From Gymnogyps californianus (lineage: Eukaryota; Chordata; Aves; Accipitriformes; Cathartidae), in NCBI RefSeq assembly GCF_018139145.2, contig NC_059500.1, positions 38,669,437 through 38,733,436 on the forward strand: a stretch of 64,000 bases of DNA, in the 5' to 3' direction. The translations under genes and the position numbers were made by a program. Shown in pieces: positions 1-13,372 of this stretch (position 1 is the stretch's first letter; the number at the start of each line of letters is the position of its first letter). The notes under the pieces are model-generated. The model did no database searches and was not told the DNA's origin. It saw only the letters and a list, made by a program, of their open reading frames with translations.

Positions 1-1645
1 CATGCTCCAAGGCCAACCTTAATTTCTGTGCCCAAGTTTAAAGCAATTGATAAAACATGTACTTAACACAGTGAGAAATGTTCTAATAAGCCCATTCTGC
101 TTCTCATTATCTAAAAATATTTAATGATGACATCCCAATTATCTTAGATATGCAATGGATTCTACAAGGAATTTTAAATAATTGCTTTTTCAGTTGTCCT
201 TTCTCTCCACCAGGCTCTTATATTAGAGTTCCTTTAAGCATAATTTTTATTAAGATATTTGCCAAAAAGTGAAAAGAATTTTCTTGATTAGACAGCTTTC
301 AACTACATTAAGCTTCCATAGCTTAGCACATAACTTTTAATAACAAAGATGTTGCATCTCTAAATGATGCATGTATTTAGCTTCTCAGGCTTTAGTAGAG
401 GGCTTTAGTATTCTTGATTTGGCTTTTTCTTCTTTTTTTTTTTTCTCCTTTTGTTAAACAACACTTGCTCCATCTAGTGGCACTTTCTCAAGGCAGGAAA
501 AAAAAAAAGCCCACACAATGACAATAAGTATAAAATGCAGCACGTAGGAACAGAAATCTCATATCAAAATCAGGAATGTTTCCATTCAGATAATTTGACA
601 GGTTTCATAGCTTTTCCCTTTAACAACTACACAGAAAGAAGCAAAAAATACAGAGCAACTTTTTATCCTTACAACAAAATAATAAAAAAAACCTACTATG
701 GGGTAAAAATTCACTGTAGCTTTTTGTATAGCATCATTAGCAAATACATGAAAACAAATACTTCATTTCTTAACTCTACGAAGAGTTATCATAACCGTCA
801 TTAATGTACTGATTAGCATTTTTAAATAATCTACTTCATCAACAAAAAGCCTTACAGTTGCTGACCCATCCAGCTCTAATTGGCTGGTGGTGTCTATTTA
901 GCTGGGCCTATTACCTGATAGCACTGTTTCAGGTACACAAGGGAGAGGTTGTTCTTAAACTAATTACACTGACTGCATGATGAGCAAAACCTCTTCTGGC
1001 CCAGCTTTGTCTCACAACAGTCTCTCGGTAAGCAGCTGCCAGAAGATTTGTAAATTATTTTTTGATGGCAATAAGTGAAGTGCTAATGGCTGGAGATTAC
1101 TGTTTCAGCAATCTTTTTATTTATTTTTTTAAAAAGTATCTTCCATATTAGTTACAAGATGTACTTTTTTTCCCCATGTGATAAAAGTAGTCATTCTTAC
1201 AAAAAAAAAAAAATAAAAATCAGATGCTGAGGGCAGAGTCAATTTTTTTTTAATATTTTCTGTGACAGCCTGCTCTGAAGAAACACAGGATTCATATTAG
1301 CATATCTGTACTCTTTTTGGTCCGTTGATTCTCTCTCATCTTCTCTGCTTGAAAACATGGAGAAGTATTGCCTACAGTTCCGAACTTAAAATCAAGCATT
1401 CCATGTTACATATTTTGGCAAATTGGATTAGTCACTAAATTTCTCCATATCTGTTTCCCCATCTCTAATATGCACTAGTCATTGTAGAAATTAATGTTTG
1501 AACAACTATTGAAAGTGACTGATACCAAGACCTCCTCCAGTTTTCCTAAAGCCAGGATGCAAGCTTACCTAACTCAAAGCTTTAAAAAATTGACAAAGGC
1601 TAATTACTCCACATAAAAATCAGATTTTATTTAAGTTGGTTTCAA

Positions 1646-1699
1646 ATAATGCCATTTTCATTTCACTTGTTCATAATGCCATTTTAATTTCATTTGTTC
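1646..1699. repeat. 27-bp tandem duplication
   Basis: Two adjacent 27-bp units starting ATAATGCCATTTT differ at two positions. It is a recent short tandem duplication in unique DNA. Confidence 0.9.
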
Positions 1700-1962
1700 A
1701 TAGAATAGATTAAGTGAAAATGAAGACTACTCAGTTGAATAAACAGACTATTGAGGAAGGCAGCCATAGAATATCATAAACAATGTACCATTTTACAGGC
1801 ACATTCTTGTCCTTCCCTGACCACTCTACACAAAAGCAAAACATGCCCTTCTGTTTGCACACTATGCTGTGCTCACTGAGTTGAGGAGAGACAAGAACTC
1901 CAAATGTACATTCAGTGAATGCCTGACCAGCCAGCTCAGTTCAAGTGAGTGACATTTTTCTG

Positions 1963-2002
1963 CAATTAGAAAATATATCCTTCAATTAGAAAATATATCC
2001 TT
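1963..2002. repeat. 20-bp perfect tandem duplication
   Basis: CAATTAGAAAATATATCCTT occurs twice in direct succession without a mismatch. Confidence 0.92.
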
Positions 2003-5000
2003 AAATGCTGTTTGTCAGGTGCCAATTCTAGCGGTTCACAGTATAATATTCTGCCCCATTGAGTACCGTGACACTTGTTAAAGTAAATGATTTAAAAGTG
2101 TAGCTACCTTTTTAATCCAAGTTCAGTTACTCTAAGCTTATTAAGCCAAAAATTTTATGCTTGATTGCCTTGGGGATGACACACTCAGAGTACATTCACA
2201 GATTACTAGAAATTCTAGTGTGCTGCAACCACTAAAGGTAATGACAGTCCTTCGTTTACAATCTGTAACCATTCCAAATTTGTTTTCAAACCCTCACACT
2301 TTTTGTTTTACTAGGTAACTGAATAACTGAGAAACACAGTCATACAAAAAGAGAGATAACAGTCAGAAGTTTGCAACCAGGACTATTCTTCAAGTCTGCA
2401 GCTAAAATGAAAAAAATACCTTTTGGGGCTTAACACAATTTCTTCTTCCTCTTCTTTGATGGCAGAAAAGGAAGTTTTAAGCCACAAAAGGCAATATTTT
2501 AAATCAAAACAAAGGAAACAAACAAACACTTGAAAAGCTAGACATGAAAAGATTTCTCTTCCAGTCACAAAACGGCAGTGGAACCGATATATGAGGTGTG
2601 AATTCAGATACCCCCTTTGCCTGGTGATCAGAAGATTTGGTTTTAAGTGGCTGTAAGATGGGAGAATGTCCCAAATACCTAGGTACAGCACATGGCATCT
2701 CTGCTGGAGCTTGCATGCATATCTGTGCATTAGTGGAAAAACTGCAACCTGAACATCCTCTGTCAATGAAATAGGGAATAGGTACAAGCAGAAAAACAAA
2801 TTTCCCCCCATTGCAATGAATATTTTATGTAACACAAAACATTTGAGAAGGACAGCAAGAGATATCCCACAAAAATGTTGCATGATCCAGTATTTGGGAC
2901 ACTCTTCTAAGATGCAGAGCTTTGGATTCCCATCTTTGTTCTAATCAGAAGATATACAGACAACTCTGAAGAAAATGGGGACAGTAGCCTTCTCAAATGC
3001 ATAGCAGCCATCTCCTTTATCAATTCTAGTCCCAAATACCTATCAAATACACTGAATTGGGGTGGGGGTTATCACTGTTTTGGGGTGGTTTTTTTTCATT
3101 CGAAGTATCTGCAAACGGGCTTAAAACCACATCTTTGGCAAACAAGAAACCCACCTTTTTAGGAGTAATATTATAAAGCTTTGATGCCTACAACTAAGCA
3201 ATTCTATTGGTTTGAAAGGCACTTAAGCAAAGTATCTATTTTTAATTGCTCAGTGACATGCTATTCAAAGAACTCTTTGGAAGCTGCAAGTGACCTCTAC
3301 CTCTGGGAAGAGGATTTAATTGCTGAAATAAGTACATGTCGGTCTACTTTTCTGCCCAACTCTATTTTTAAACAACAAAGAGGATGTGTTTGTGAACTGC
3401 AAATAACCCAACCAGAAGAAATTAATGGATTAAGGGGATTAAGCAGCATAGGAACTTGTGCAGGTGCATGCAAAAAGATTGGATAGCAAAACATTTCAGC
3501 AACGATTTCTTTTGGTGTCTGTTTTTAGTTTGGGGGGGGGGGTGTTTTACCTCACTGAAGCAAGTTAAGAAAAGAAGTCACTTTTTACCTAAGGCAAATT
3601 AAAATCTGCTTTATTTGGCATTTAGATAACTTTGGTTATTAAAACCATCCTCCCAGAAGATAATGCAGATATAATGCTCTCTGTCCTCAGTCATTATTAG
3701 ATTTACCTTAGATTAACCCTCTTTCAAATCTTTATGAGCACGTTTTGTATGAAGTTAAACAATGCTGAAATCATCCTAATAGTTCAGTTTCTGTGAGGTT
3801 ATCCAGCAGCCCAATTAGCCACCACTTACACTAGAATGTTTTGACTGGATTAATTGATCAGGCCAAACTGGAAAAGGCTCCACCATTAGGAGAAGCAAAA
3901 GCAGTAAGGATAACTGGAGCCTTGCAAACTGAATAGATGACCTCTCATTAAGTCTGTAAAGAGACAAATGTTCTCTTGCATCCATCTCAAAGAAGTACAT
4001 CATATTCCCACATCTAGCCCCAGCTGGCACCAAACCAATACAATTCTACTTTGCATTGTTATGTACCAGAGTATACAAAGGATTGTTATATACAACAGGT
4101 ATATCTGAAGCAGTTTTAAAAAGGAAAAATGCTGCCACCAAGAGAATTAAGCCTGTAGTCTGTTCCTATCTCTCAGATGACTCTCCTAAAGCATTTTTTC
4201 TTCAAGCAAGAGTGGCAATTCTCCTCCAAATTCCCAGCATCTTGAGCTATGCATAGCCTTCCCATTAACTTTCAGCCTAAACTTTTGTTGTATTCCCATA
4301 CCCACCAAAAAAAGTGCATGTAACCATGCTTACTACCTCATTCACTTCATTAAGTATGAACACAATTACTCCATCCTTGGCTGAAAAAGTCATTTCTACC
4401 TTTTTTCAGTTACAAAAGCTTGCGGTTTCTAAATCCAGCTGCCTGGAAAATGGCTGTCTTACATTCCCACGTGCATATCAGCACATTTCTGCATGCACAA
4501 AGGCAGACTTCTCCTTCTCAATTCAGCATTTAATTTTCAACTACCTTCTCATGGCTCCCAGCTACACTCTTGGTTTTCTGCCTGCATATAACCCCTGACC
4601 TGTTGTGATAAGAATCACTCCTGTCTCGGAAAATAACAGTCTCTCATTATCACTGTATTTTTAAACTTCATCTTAACACCTCTTCTGCTCTTTGCTTTCA
4701 CTGTGAATATCTTTCCTATTCTGGCCTCATGGCTGAAAGACTTCATTTATCCACTGAATAGTGGTTTTCTGCCATTTATCTGCAATTCATACCATGTTAT
4801 CAACTTGATTGTTTCTTCTCACACACACACACTTTGACCATTTAAATGTATTACTCTAAGTTTTAATTTCATGTACCTTAAAGCATTAAGAAGTTCGTGA
4901 TTATTTTTCTGCTAAAAATAAAAAATAAAAAAAAAAAAAAAAACAAAAAACCCCAACCAACTCTAATTTAGCTTCTGTCTCTCTTTTTTAAGTTACATGT

Positions 5001-6837
5001 GACAGATGACCGGTATAAGCTCCCCGACAGTATTAAAACAAAGTAACTTTCCTGAGTGGCTTTCCCAGCAGTTCAAGGGTGCCAGCAAGCTGATGCAAGA
5101 GAAACTGGGAGGTCACCATTAGTCTCTGAGTTACTGTTCATCTGGACAGAAGTAACATAAATAGTACTTTTCTTAACCTGTCAGAAATGAGACCAAAATG
5201 TCTTTCACATGTGATACCAGCTGTATCACAAAGCTCATGGAGGTGCCATATTATTACCAGAGACTCATATCCACACTGAAGGGATTAATAAAAACACAAG
5301 CTTTTAAAGAAACCTCTCTCAAACTTTCCCTTGGACCTTTTGTAATTGTTAACAGATGTTAGCACAAACAAGGACAGTTCAACAGATTATTCAGATTTCA
5401 GGAGGATCTATGGTCCAAGTTCCACACATGATGTATGAAAAACATACAGCCTCTTGGTTGTGAGATGCAATATTTTGTTATCATGGATCAAAGAAGAAGA
5501 CAAAAGAAGAGGAATAAAATGTCAATTTTTTAAATGGTAGAAGGTTAACAGTGCGCTGCCTTCATGGCTCATATGAGATCCTATGCTTTTCAGGGGTCTG
5601 GAAACAGACACACATGAGATTTCTTTGAAACTGCAGGTAAGAAAAAGCAATTTAGATTCATCGCAAAAAGATGCCATGAGGAACTTCAGAGACATCCTTA
5701 CCCAAGTTAGGTGAATGGGCAAAAGGATGGCAATGGAAATTCACTGTTGACAAACACAGATTTTGAACACTAGAGGGGAAAAAACAAGTTATTCATATAC
5801 CTTATCAACTCATAAAAAGCACCTTGCCATCTCTGTGGGCAGCATAATGAAAACTTTTCTTCAGCGTTGCAGCTGCAATCCAAAAAAAACCCAAAGCTAA
5901 ATGCAATATTAGTTTACGTGGGGTGACACTGTGATAAAGCATATTATGCTCTTATATTGAAATCAATGGCTCACAAAGCCATTTAAAAGAAATACTTCTA
6001 AAACATGGCCTGTAATTAGCTGTTGAATGTTATTGACACAGCAGGTTGCAAAGGACAAGAGTTTAAACACTAATGAAATGAATGAAAAGGGATTAGATAT
6101 TCATTTGGACATCACAAATAACCAGTGCTGTAAATGTAGGCCTTCTGCCAGCACTGGCTGGCAGCAACAAGGATTAGAGTCAGCTTTGAGGGGTCCTTAT
6201 TAAATTATGTAATTAACAGTGGGTAAAGCCACCACCACAGAAAACGGGATGTTTCCCAGTGTGTAAATTACACCACAGACAGCGTAATGTGGGGGGTAGC
6301 ACTTCCCCACTCAATGCCAGAGTTAAGGAGGCTGCAACATAAAAGAAAAAAAAAAGGATTTTATTTTTAAGAGGAAGAGAATGAACACAATATATTGATT
6401 TGAACAAACCAATCTGTCCACAGAGGGCAAAATTCCCATCCCAGAATATATCTCCCAGTCCTGCAAACATGTCTGACTGTGGGTAGTCAAGCCAAGGTTA
6501 TGGTTTTTTGCCTAGTTGCCCAGCCACATCATTTTGACCCTTCTGTTCTCCCAGCTCCGTCTGTTGTGGTCTACTGGGCCACCTTTCACAGAAACCCTGT
6601 TAGTGTTTCAGTTCGGGAGTGCAATAGCCTTGAGTATTCACAGCATCTTCCTTATCTCAAAAGAAGGAATCCCGATTTATGACTCTCTTTTCCTAAAAAA
6701 TATACAGACACACACACACAAGAGCATACACTGAAACAATCCCCTCTCAAGAACTGCCTTTTCACACATTTTCTTCATCCCAAGGCTTCTCAGTTAAGGA
6801 GAATGGGTAGACAAGGCAGCTTTCCAGAATATAATTT

Positions 6838-6859
6838 AAAAAAAAAAAAAAAAAAAAAA
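6838..6859. repeat. Poly(A) tract, 22 nt
   Basis: This is an uninterrupted A run. No retroposed gene body is recognisable to its left, so I treat it as a simple repeat. Confidence 0.9.
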
Positions 6860-8663
6860 GCCTAAGTGTTGACACAAAACCCACCTTTGCTGTATTTAAC
6901 AGCAAAATCCTCCCCTCCCCAAGATCTCAAATCATAAGTGTAAGTTATGCCTGCAAAGATGGGTTCACTGGTTTGGTCTGCCAGTGCCAATGGCTTGCCA
7001 TCAGGGGCCCTTTCTCTTAATGGGCCTTCATTCTTCTTCTCACAAAGTAGCTGATATCTTCCTTTGGACTGGTTAATATAACTAATCAGATTTTGGAAAG
7101 GATATTAATATTTTTTACTCTTTAAAACCTAAGCCAATCTCTAAGCAAAGCAGTTGGCTGGTTTTTAGCTGAGACAGGTGCCAGAGCAATGCACCGGAAG
7201 ATGCTCTGCAGCAGCTGGATGCCTCTGTGCTAAGATGCAAAGAAATGACCACCAAGTACCTAAAAAAAACTCAGCACAGAGAAAGCAAAGCAGTTGCACC
7301 TATGTGAAGCATCTAGAAACTGCAGCAAACAATAACAAAAGGTTACAGCAACAAAATTTCTACCTTACACTCACGGTCCACGTAGGAAAGGAAATAACTT
7401 GTATTTCTGTTAAATATCATCAGGAGGAAATCTAACATAACATCTTACTTCTGTCTGCATTCTTCTCTGCTCCTGACTTCTCAGCATGGCTACTGGCACC
7501 CCGAGAATCAAGGCAGCACATCAGCTACGTCTGCAAGGTGAGGGCTGTGAGGAGGGGATGACCTTTCCCACGTGACGGACCATAAACTAATTTCTGTTTT
7601 CAGAGGTTTCCAAAGCACAGCCCCACGCACAGCACATTTGTAACAAAAGTCACAGAAGTGATCAAGCCTTTCCTGCAAGAGGTGTGTGACAGGATCCCTG
7701 TGTGAATATGCTTATCCAGCTGTTTTCAAAAAATCTCTGATATATCCATGCCTCTCCATATTCTTCAGGTAAGAGGACAGATTACAGAAAAATTTACCTC
7801 ATATTGTATGTTTCCTACTGGGATAGCATTTCTTGCAAACCAGCTTCTACTTCTTTAGTCTTTAATAGAACAAAACTTACCCAAGGTCAAATATTTCATT
7901 TACCATATAAAGAAAGTTTAAGTACAACTGGTACAAAACAAAAGCAAAATACTGACAATGCATTGAAATGCTAAAGTACAGGTCAGACATTGAGTACAGA
8001 TTATACATTCCTAGCATTCCTGAAAACATGTGAAATGCTCTTCTGTAACTCAGAGAAGCACAGGCATGAAAACTGGCCCCAGACACAAGCACTGCAGTTG
8101 CAAATTCCAGAAAAAAAGTCAAGTGCAGCACGGACAGAAATGAGGATTCATGGGAAAACCAGATGCTGCAAGAAAAATAAGAAAAATAAGAAAAATACAG
8201 AGCTCAGGAAATACATATCTATGGATAGACAGAAATACATATATACATATGTATGCGCATCTTTAATGCTGACAGAAAATGTAATACATGGAATTCTGCT
8301 GCTTGTTTCAATATTTGTTTGACAACTGTTGTAAATTAGGACCTATTACATTACAGTAGGGTATGAAATTTGTCTCCCTGTAGTGTTTCCCAAGAGTTAC
8401 ATATAGCATGAAAGTAGAAATTAACATATATCACAACTACTACAGTATTAAATGCTAGTTAGGTTTTCTATCACAACTGCAAAAATTTATTGGCCAAAGT
8501 TGATGTTAGATGTGTTTGGAAAAAAATGGGAAGAAGTGGTACAGATGTTTCTCTTTCTCGCGAAGTGATACAGTAGTGAGAGCCAGCACTTGGGAGAGAA
8601 GGAGAGAGGGAGGGAGGCATAAACAGAGAAACTGATGAGGGAAAAAATTGATCAGCATAAGGG

Positions 8664-8682
8664 AGAAAGAAAGAAAGAAAGA
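8664..8682. repeat. (GAAA)n microsatellite
   Basis: Four to five GAAA units lie in a purine-rich stretch that begins near 8597 with GGGAGAGA-type repeats. Confidence 0.8.
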
Positions 8683-11600
8683 AGATGCTGAGGCCCTGAT
8701 CCAGGCAAATGCAAATTCCTCTGCTGGCATCTCAGTCATTTTAAAAGCTGGTTCAAGCATTGGTTCAAACAATTTTCACATAAGCTACAGACTTTGGCTA
8801 AAAGTTTAAGAAAAAAAAAAAAAGTGGAACCTTTTACACTCTTGATTTACACCATGCTAACAAAATTACAACTAGTCTTGAGATGGTGAGCAAACCGGTG
8901 TTCACATTCAAGAGTTACAGTTCAAGTGTTACAGACAAAAGTTTAAACGATAAATATTAGACATATATCCAAGCTTAGTACTTCATAATTGTAACTCTTT
9001 TGTCTCTTACCAGAAAGCATCATTATAAAAAAAAATCTTCTTGAATGTAATTACTCATGAACAGCTCATATAAGGTGTGTTTTGAAGTTCTGATAAATAA
9101 GTGTGCAACACAATTAAGACTGATTTTGCAGATTGTCAGAGACTAATTGTGTCCACAGAGACAATAGTTATCAAAACAATCACCAGTAATTCACAGAATA
9201 AATACTTAATTTTATCTGAAACATTTCTGCTTTAATTTTCTAGTTAAAGTTTTAAAAAAAACCCTTCCTTTTGTTGTTTTACTGTGTGACTTATCCTCAC
9301 ACACAAACTTTAAAACATGGCTGAAAAAGCATCTGGTCTGACAAACTAACATAGTTTTCAGTCTTTTACAGGTACACACAGCTTTAAGCATCAAAAGAAC
9401 ACAAAAAAATATTTAATTCATCCACAGCATATATGTGGATTTATATTTCTAAAGTCAACTAACAGTTTTCTCCTAATTTTACATTATTTTCTTAAATTCC
9501 AAAATAAATACAGATCTAGAAATTTAATTGGATTATTTCAATAGTCAATTTTATCTCTTGAGCAGTTTCAGTGGTTTCAATGAACTTGGATTTCATCAGG
9601 AGGGAAATAACCTTTCAAAGATTTAATAAAGTCACACTCAAGATTTTTTTTTTCCATCAGATATTTTAAAATTAATAGATACTGACCACTGCTTCTTTGA
9701 ATAAATTTCAAGTCTTTATGCAACCATTTTAGATTAAAGCTTGAAACACAGAAATTAAGCTATGGCACTGGAAAGTAGAGTTCACAGGTGGATTTCTTTG
9801 CTTGGATAACACAGGTCTTGATAATATATAAAAACATTCCCAGCAATCCATGCATTTTTTAGAAAATAGATATTAAGCATATGATTTAAACAAGCCCGTT
9901 TGTTGAAGACCAAAATATAGCAAAAGCATGCTGTTCTTGTATAGTACTATTTTGGCCCTGAATCCACTCATTGTTTAAAGAGATGTCCAGCTTTAAAGAC
10001 AAAATTAATGGCAAGAACTTTAATGAAATTATGTTTTCGAAAAAATTAAGGTTTCAGCTAGACAGGGGCCTCTACATTTTTCCTGGATAGTGTAACAGAC
10101 TGCCAACAATAGAAGTGAGCAACCTTACAGCAAGCTAACACAGAAAAACATAAAAATGTTCAAGAACAGGACGGGTCGGGATCTGAATGTCAAAATGCAC
10201 TCTCTAGCCCTTTTCACATGATATTAAGGAGTTCAGAAAACATTTTTCAATCCAGTTCTGCCTCTAGAAATTTGGTTTACTGAGTTTTGTGCTATCCCAA
10301 CTAAAGTGATAGTGCCAACAAAAATCTGAACTTATCTCAGTATTCCTTTCAAGTTTGTAACAACAATAACTTCTTGTTCCCAGCAAACATGGAAAAATGG
10401 GTTACTACTCTGACATGGAAACAAGACCAAACACCACTCTAAGCATGCCAACTGACTTTTTTGTGTTAAACTTTACATTATGGCAGCAACTCACACACCC
10501 AGACTGCTCAGGAGTTGCTCGTTCCCTTGATCAGAGAGTAACCTTGCAACCATGTTAACTGTATTAGATCATTGTAGCAGCACTTGCTAGTCAAAAGTTT
10601 TAGTTTTCTCCAAGGTGCATTTCCATCCTTCTCCTAACTTTTAATATCTTTATCGATTGGGGTGCTGCAACATCAAAATATTAGGGGGAGAATATTATTC
10701 AGGAGGGAAAGACAGCATCAATCTCCAGAGAGGAAACAGATAAACAGTTCAGAAGATAACGTGATTTTATCAAATATTTTATTAAAAAGTTAATTTTTCT
10801 TGATAATGGCTGAGAACTTTTCCCATGGCTTTCAAAATACTGTTTCTAACTATTTGTATTTAGAAATCTGTGTATGCACCCATGTTTCTCATTTGAAGAT
10901 TCACGTTGAAGTGCAACATTACGAGGCAAAGTCTCAGGAAACCATGCCTAGCATGTTCCCTTCTCTGCTGGAAAAGTTGCTTTTCAATCCTGCAGGTTTC
11001 CCCTACAGGGTCAGACAGGCATCTGCACAGGTTTTGAGGATGCTTCCTCACAAACCCCAGTACAGCGTCATATTCCAACCAATTGATTAATTCTGGCACA
11101 GGGGAAAGAAATCACAATTTGCTGGGATGGTGCACCGTATCTTCTGATACGTCATCGAGTGCCTCTATAAAAAGTGCTGCACTGCACCGTAGGGATCACC
11201 CAGCACATTCAGAGGCAGCTCAAATATCCCCAGCCTGTGCAGCCTAGAACACTGCCACTCTTGTCAAGACCTTACTATGCTACAAATGCAGTATCTGTAG
11301 TACTTACAAATTTTTTTCATATTTATATACATATATTTACTTTCTTTCCTTCAAATAAAAAGAAAAAGAAACCAATGTTTCACCACAAAACATATCACTT
11401 GCCTCACACTGCTCCTGTTGAGGACAGTGTTAAATCCCCCACTAACCTCAACAGCAGCAGAGCTTGGCCAACATCAAGTACTCTTGAAAAATCCCAGCCT
11501 TCATCTCTAGTGTCTTGAGAACACACACAAGAAGGATCAAGTTGTTACCTTTTGTGTGTCATAACATTTTCTGCAAGAGATGTCACTGTTCCTTGAGTTT

Positions 11601-12791
11601 AATGAGCTGTGACATTTGGTGGTGAAATCAAACCTGTTGCTCTAAAGGTTCCTACTATGCAAGCTCTGATAGAGAGAGCAATCAAGGATTTAGATGGAAT
11701 TTTTTTTTCTCCTTCAAACTACGGTTCAAAAGAAAAAAAATCTAAATTACGTTCTCTTATTTTCCAAGTTGTGTTTTCTTAAACAACACCTCTCACACCC
11801 TCAGGTTCCCTTTGTGTCTCACTCTCCTCGAACCTCAGGCGTACGCCAGAGAAATGTGACAGCATTTTGAAACCCCACAAGGCATTTTCGACTGGGACAG
11901 AGGCCAGAGCGTAAAGTGGGGCTTAAAATACTCTAGCTGCTGCTCTCATCCACAGGACTTTTCTTGCTTCTTCACCACGGTATGGTTATTAACCTCTCTC
12001 TCCGTGGCCAGAGAGGTGGACAGCAGGTTTGTTGAATGGGTGGATGGCTGGTTGCCCATGCGGGGTCCCCCAGCTTGACCCCTCCGAGCAGCCCTGCTCT
12101 CACCACCCTCTCACTGCGCCTATGTTCACTAAGCAAGGAAGAGGACATTTGCCACCAGGAGGTGGTTTTCCACAGCAGCATTGGTGTTTCTTGGGCTTGA
12201 TTTTGAGGGAAGAGGCTTGGTGGTGTGAGTGGGAAGCAAGGGTGGAGGAGAGGGAGGAGGCAGACTTCAAAAGCTTTGAGAAAGATCAGTTCAGCTTAAA
12301 AACGCCTCAGAAATCAAACCAGCCAGGAGAAAAACAGAAATCACTAGGGGCACAAAAAATTGGATTCGTTTAGCCTGTTAATCTATAATAAGAGGTATGG
12401 ACAGAGTTGTTCAGGAAAATTCTCAGTGGGAAACCTTAAGAATTCATAATTGAAGCAAAAAGGCAGCTGTGCCATTTGGAGTGTTTCCTGGCTCAAAAAT
12501 GACAGAATCCAGAAAACACTGACTGACAGTCAGTGCAGGAGTTCCTGAAGCAAACAAAAAAAGAATCACAATTTCATATTGGCAATAAAGTTTTTAATCT
12601 CTGCAGGAACAGAAAAAAAACTTTTCTTTCACTGAAATATTAAAAAGATACTATGCACCTTCCTCCCCGTCTTTAACACAAGTATGTTAATTAGGTGATT
12701 TACAAATCAACAGCAAATACGATGTAACTTGCTCACATGCTTTGAATGAGAAGACACTAAGGGACTGGAGGTTGGCAGCAAAGGGCTTTTG

Positions 12792-13372
12792 TGTCTATGC
12801 TGGTTTTGACTGAGATAGAGTTAGTTTCTTCCATAGTAGCTTGTATGGGGCTATGTTTTGGATTTGTGCTGGAAACAGTGCTGATAATACAGGGATGTTT
12901 TAGTTACTGCTGAGCAGTGCTTACACAGCATCAGGGCCTTTCCTGCTCCTCACACCACCCCGCCAACGAGTAGGCTGGGGGTGCACAAGTTGGGAGGGGA
13001 CACAGCCAGGACAACTGACCCCACCTGACCAAAGGGATATTCCATACCATATGATGTCATGCTCAGCAATAACAAGCTGGAGGAAGAAGAAGGAAGGGGG
13101 GACATTTGGAGTTATGGCGTTTTGTCTTCCCAAGTAACCACTATGTGTGATAGAGCTCTGCTTTCCTGGGGATGGCTGAACACCTGCCTGCCGATGGGAA
13201 GTGGTGAATGAATTCCTTGTTTTGCTTTGCTTGCATGCACAGCTTTTGCTTTACCTATTAAACTGTCTTTATCTCAACCCACGAGTTTTCTCACTTTTAC
13301 TCTTCTGATTCTCTCCCCCGGGGGTAGGAGTGAGCGAGCGGCTGTGTGGGGCTTAGTTGCCGGCTGGAGTGC
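12792..13372 (+). mobile_element. Solo LTR, ERVL-like avian family (copy A)
   Basis: This is a stretch of about 580 bp with the layout of the common avian ERVL-type LTRs. It starts TGTCTATGCTGGTTTTGACT, has a CCATACCATATGATGTCATG core, then GCAATAACA, GAATTCCTTGTTTTGCTTTG and CTATTAAACTGTCTTTATCT with an ATTAAA signal, and ends in a GAGTGAGCGAGCGGCTG tract. No internal retroviral sequence adjoins it, so it is a solo LTR left by recombination. The usual 3' terminal bases appear to be lost after GGCTGGAGT. No target-site duplication was identified. The family is recognised from memory of bird genomes. Confidence 0.8.

Larger units (their letters stand above)
1..12791. other. Long gene-poor stretch
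   Basis: I see no supported gene in these 12.8 kb and no recognisable transposon. Content is AT-rich unique DNA with simple repeats and scattered short open frames that lack codon or domain character. Two parts (about 840-1110 and 5940-6190) are less biased in composition and contain TAATTAG/TAATTGG-type homeodomain sites, so they could be conserved non-coding elements. About 11900-12370 is GC-richer and contains an unrecognised 114-codon frame. Confidence 0.6.

Noticed and set aside
2383..2883. 166-codon minus-strand open frame, the longest in the left third
   Set aside because: No family pattern and uneven composition. An internal EEEEEI stretch resembles other purine-run frames in this window; it is probably chance.
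6838..6859. Poly(A) tract as the tail of a processed pseudogene
   Set aside because: No gene-like sequence to the left and no flanking duplication; the same holds for the A runs at 35259 and 36641.
12029..12373. 114-codon plus-strand frame in a GC-rich patch
   Set aside because: The patch is open on both strands because of its composition; no splice sites or family were recognised.
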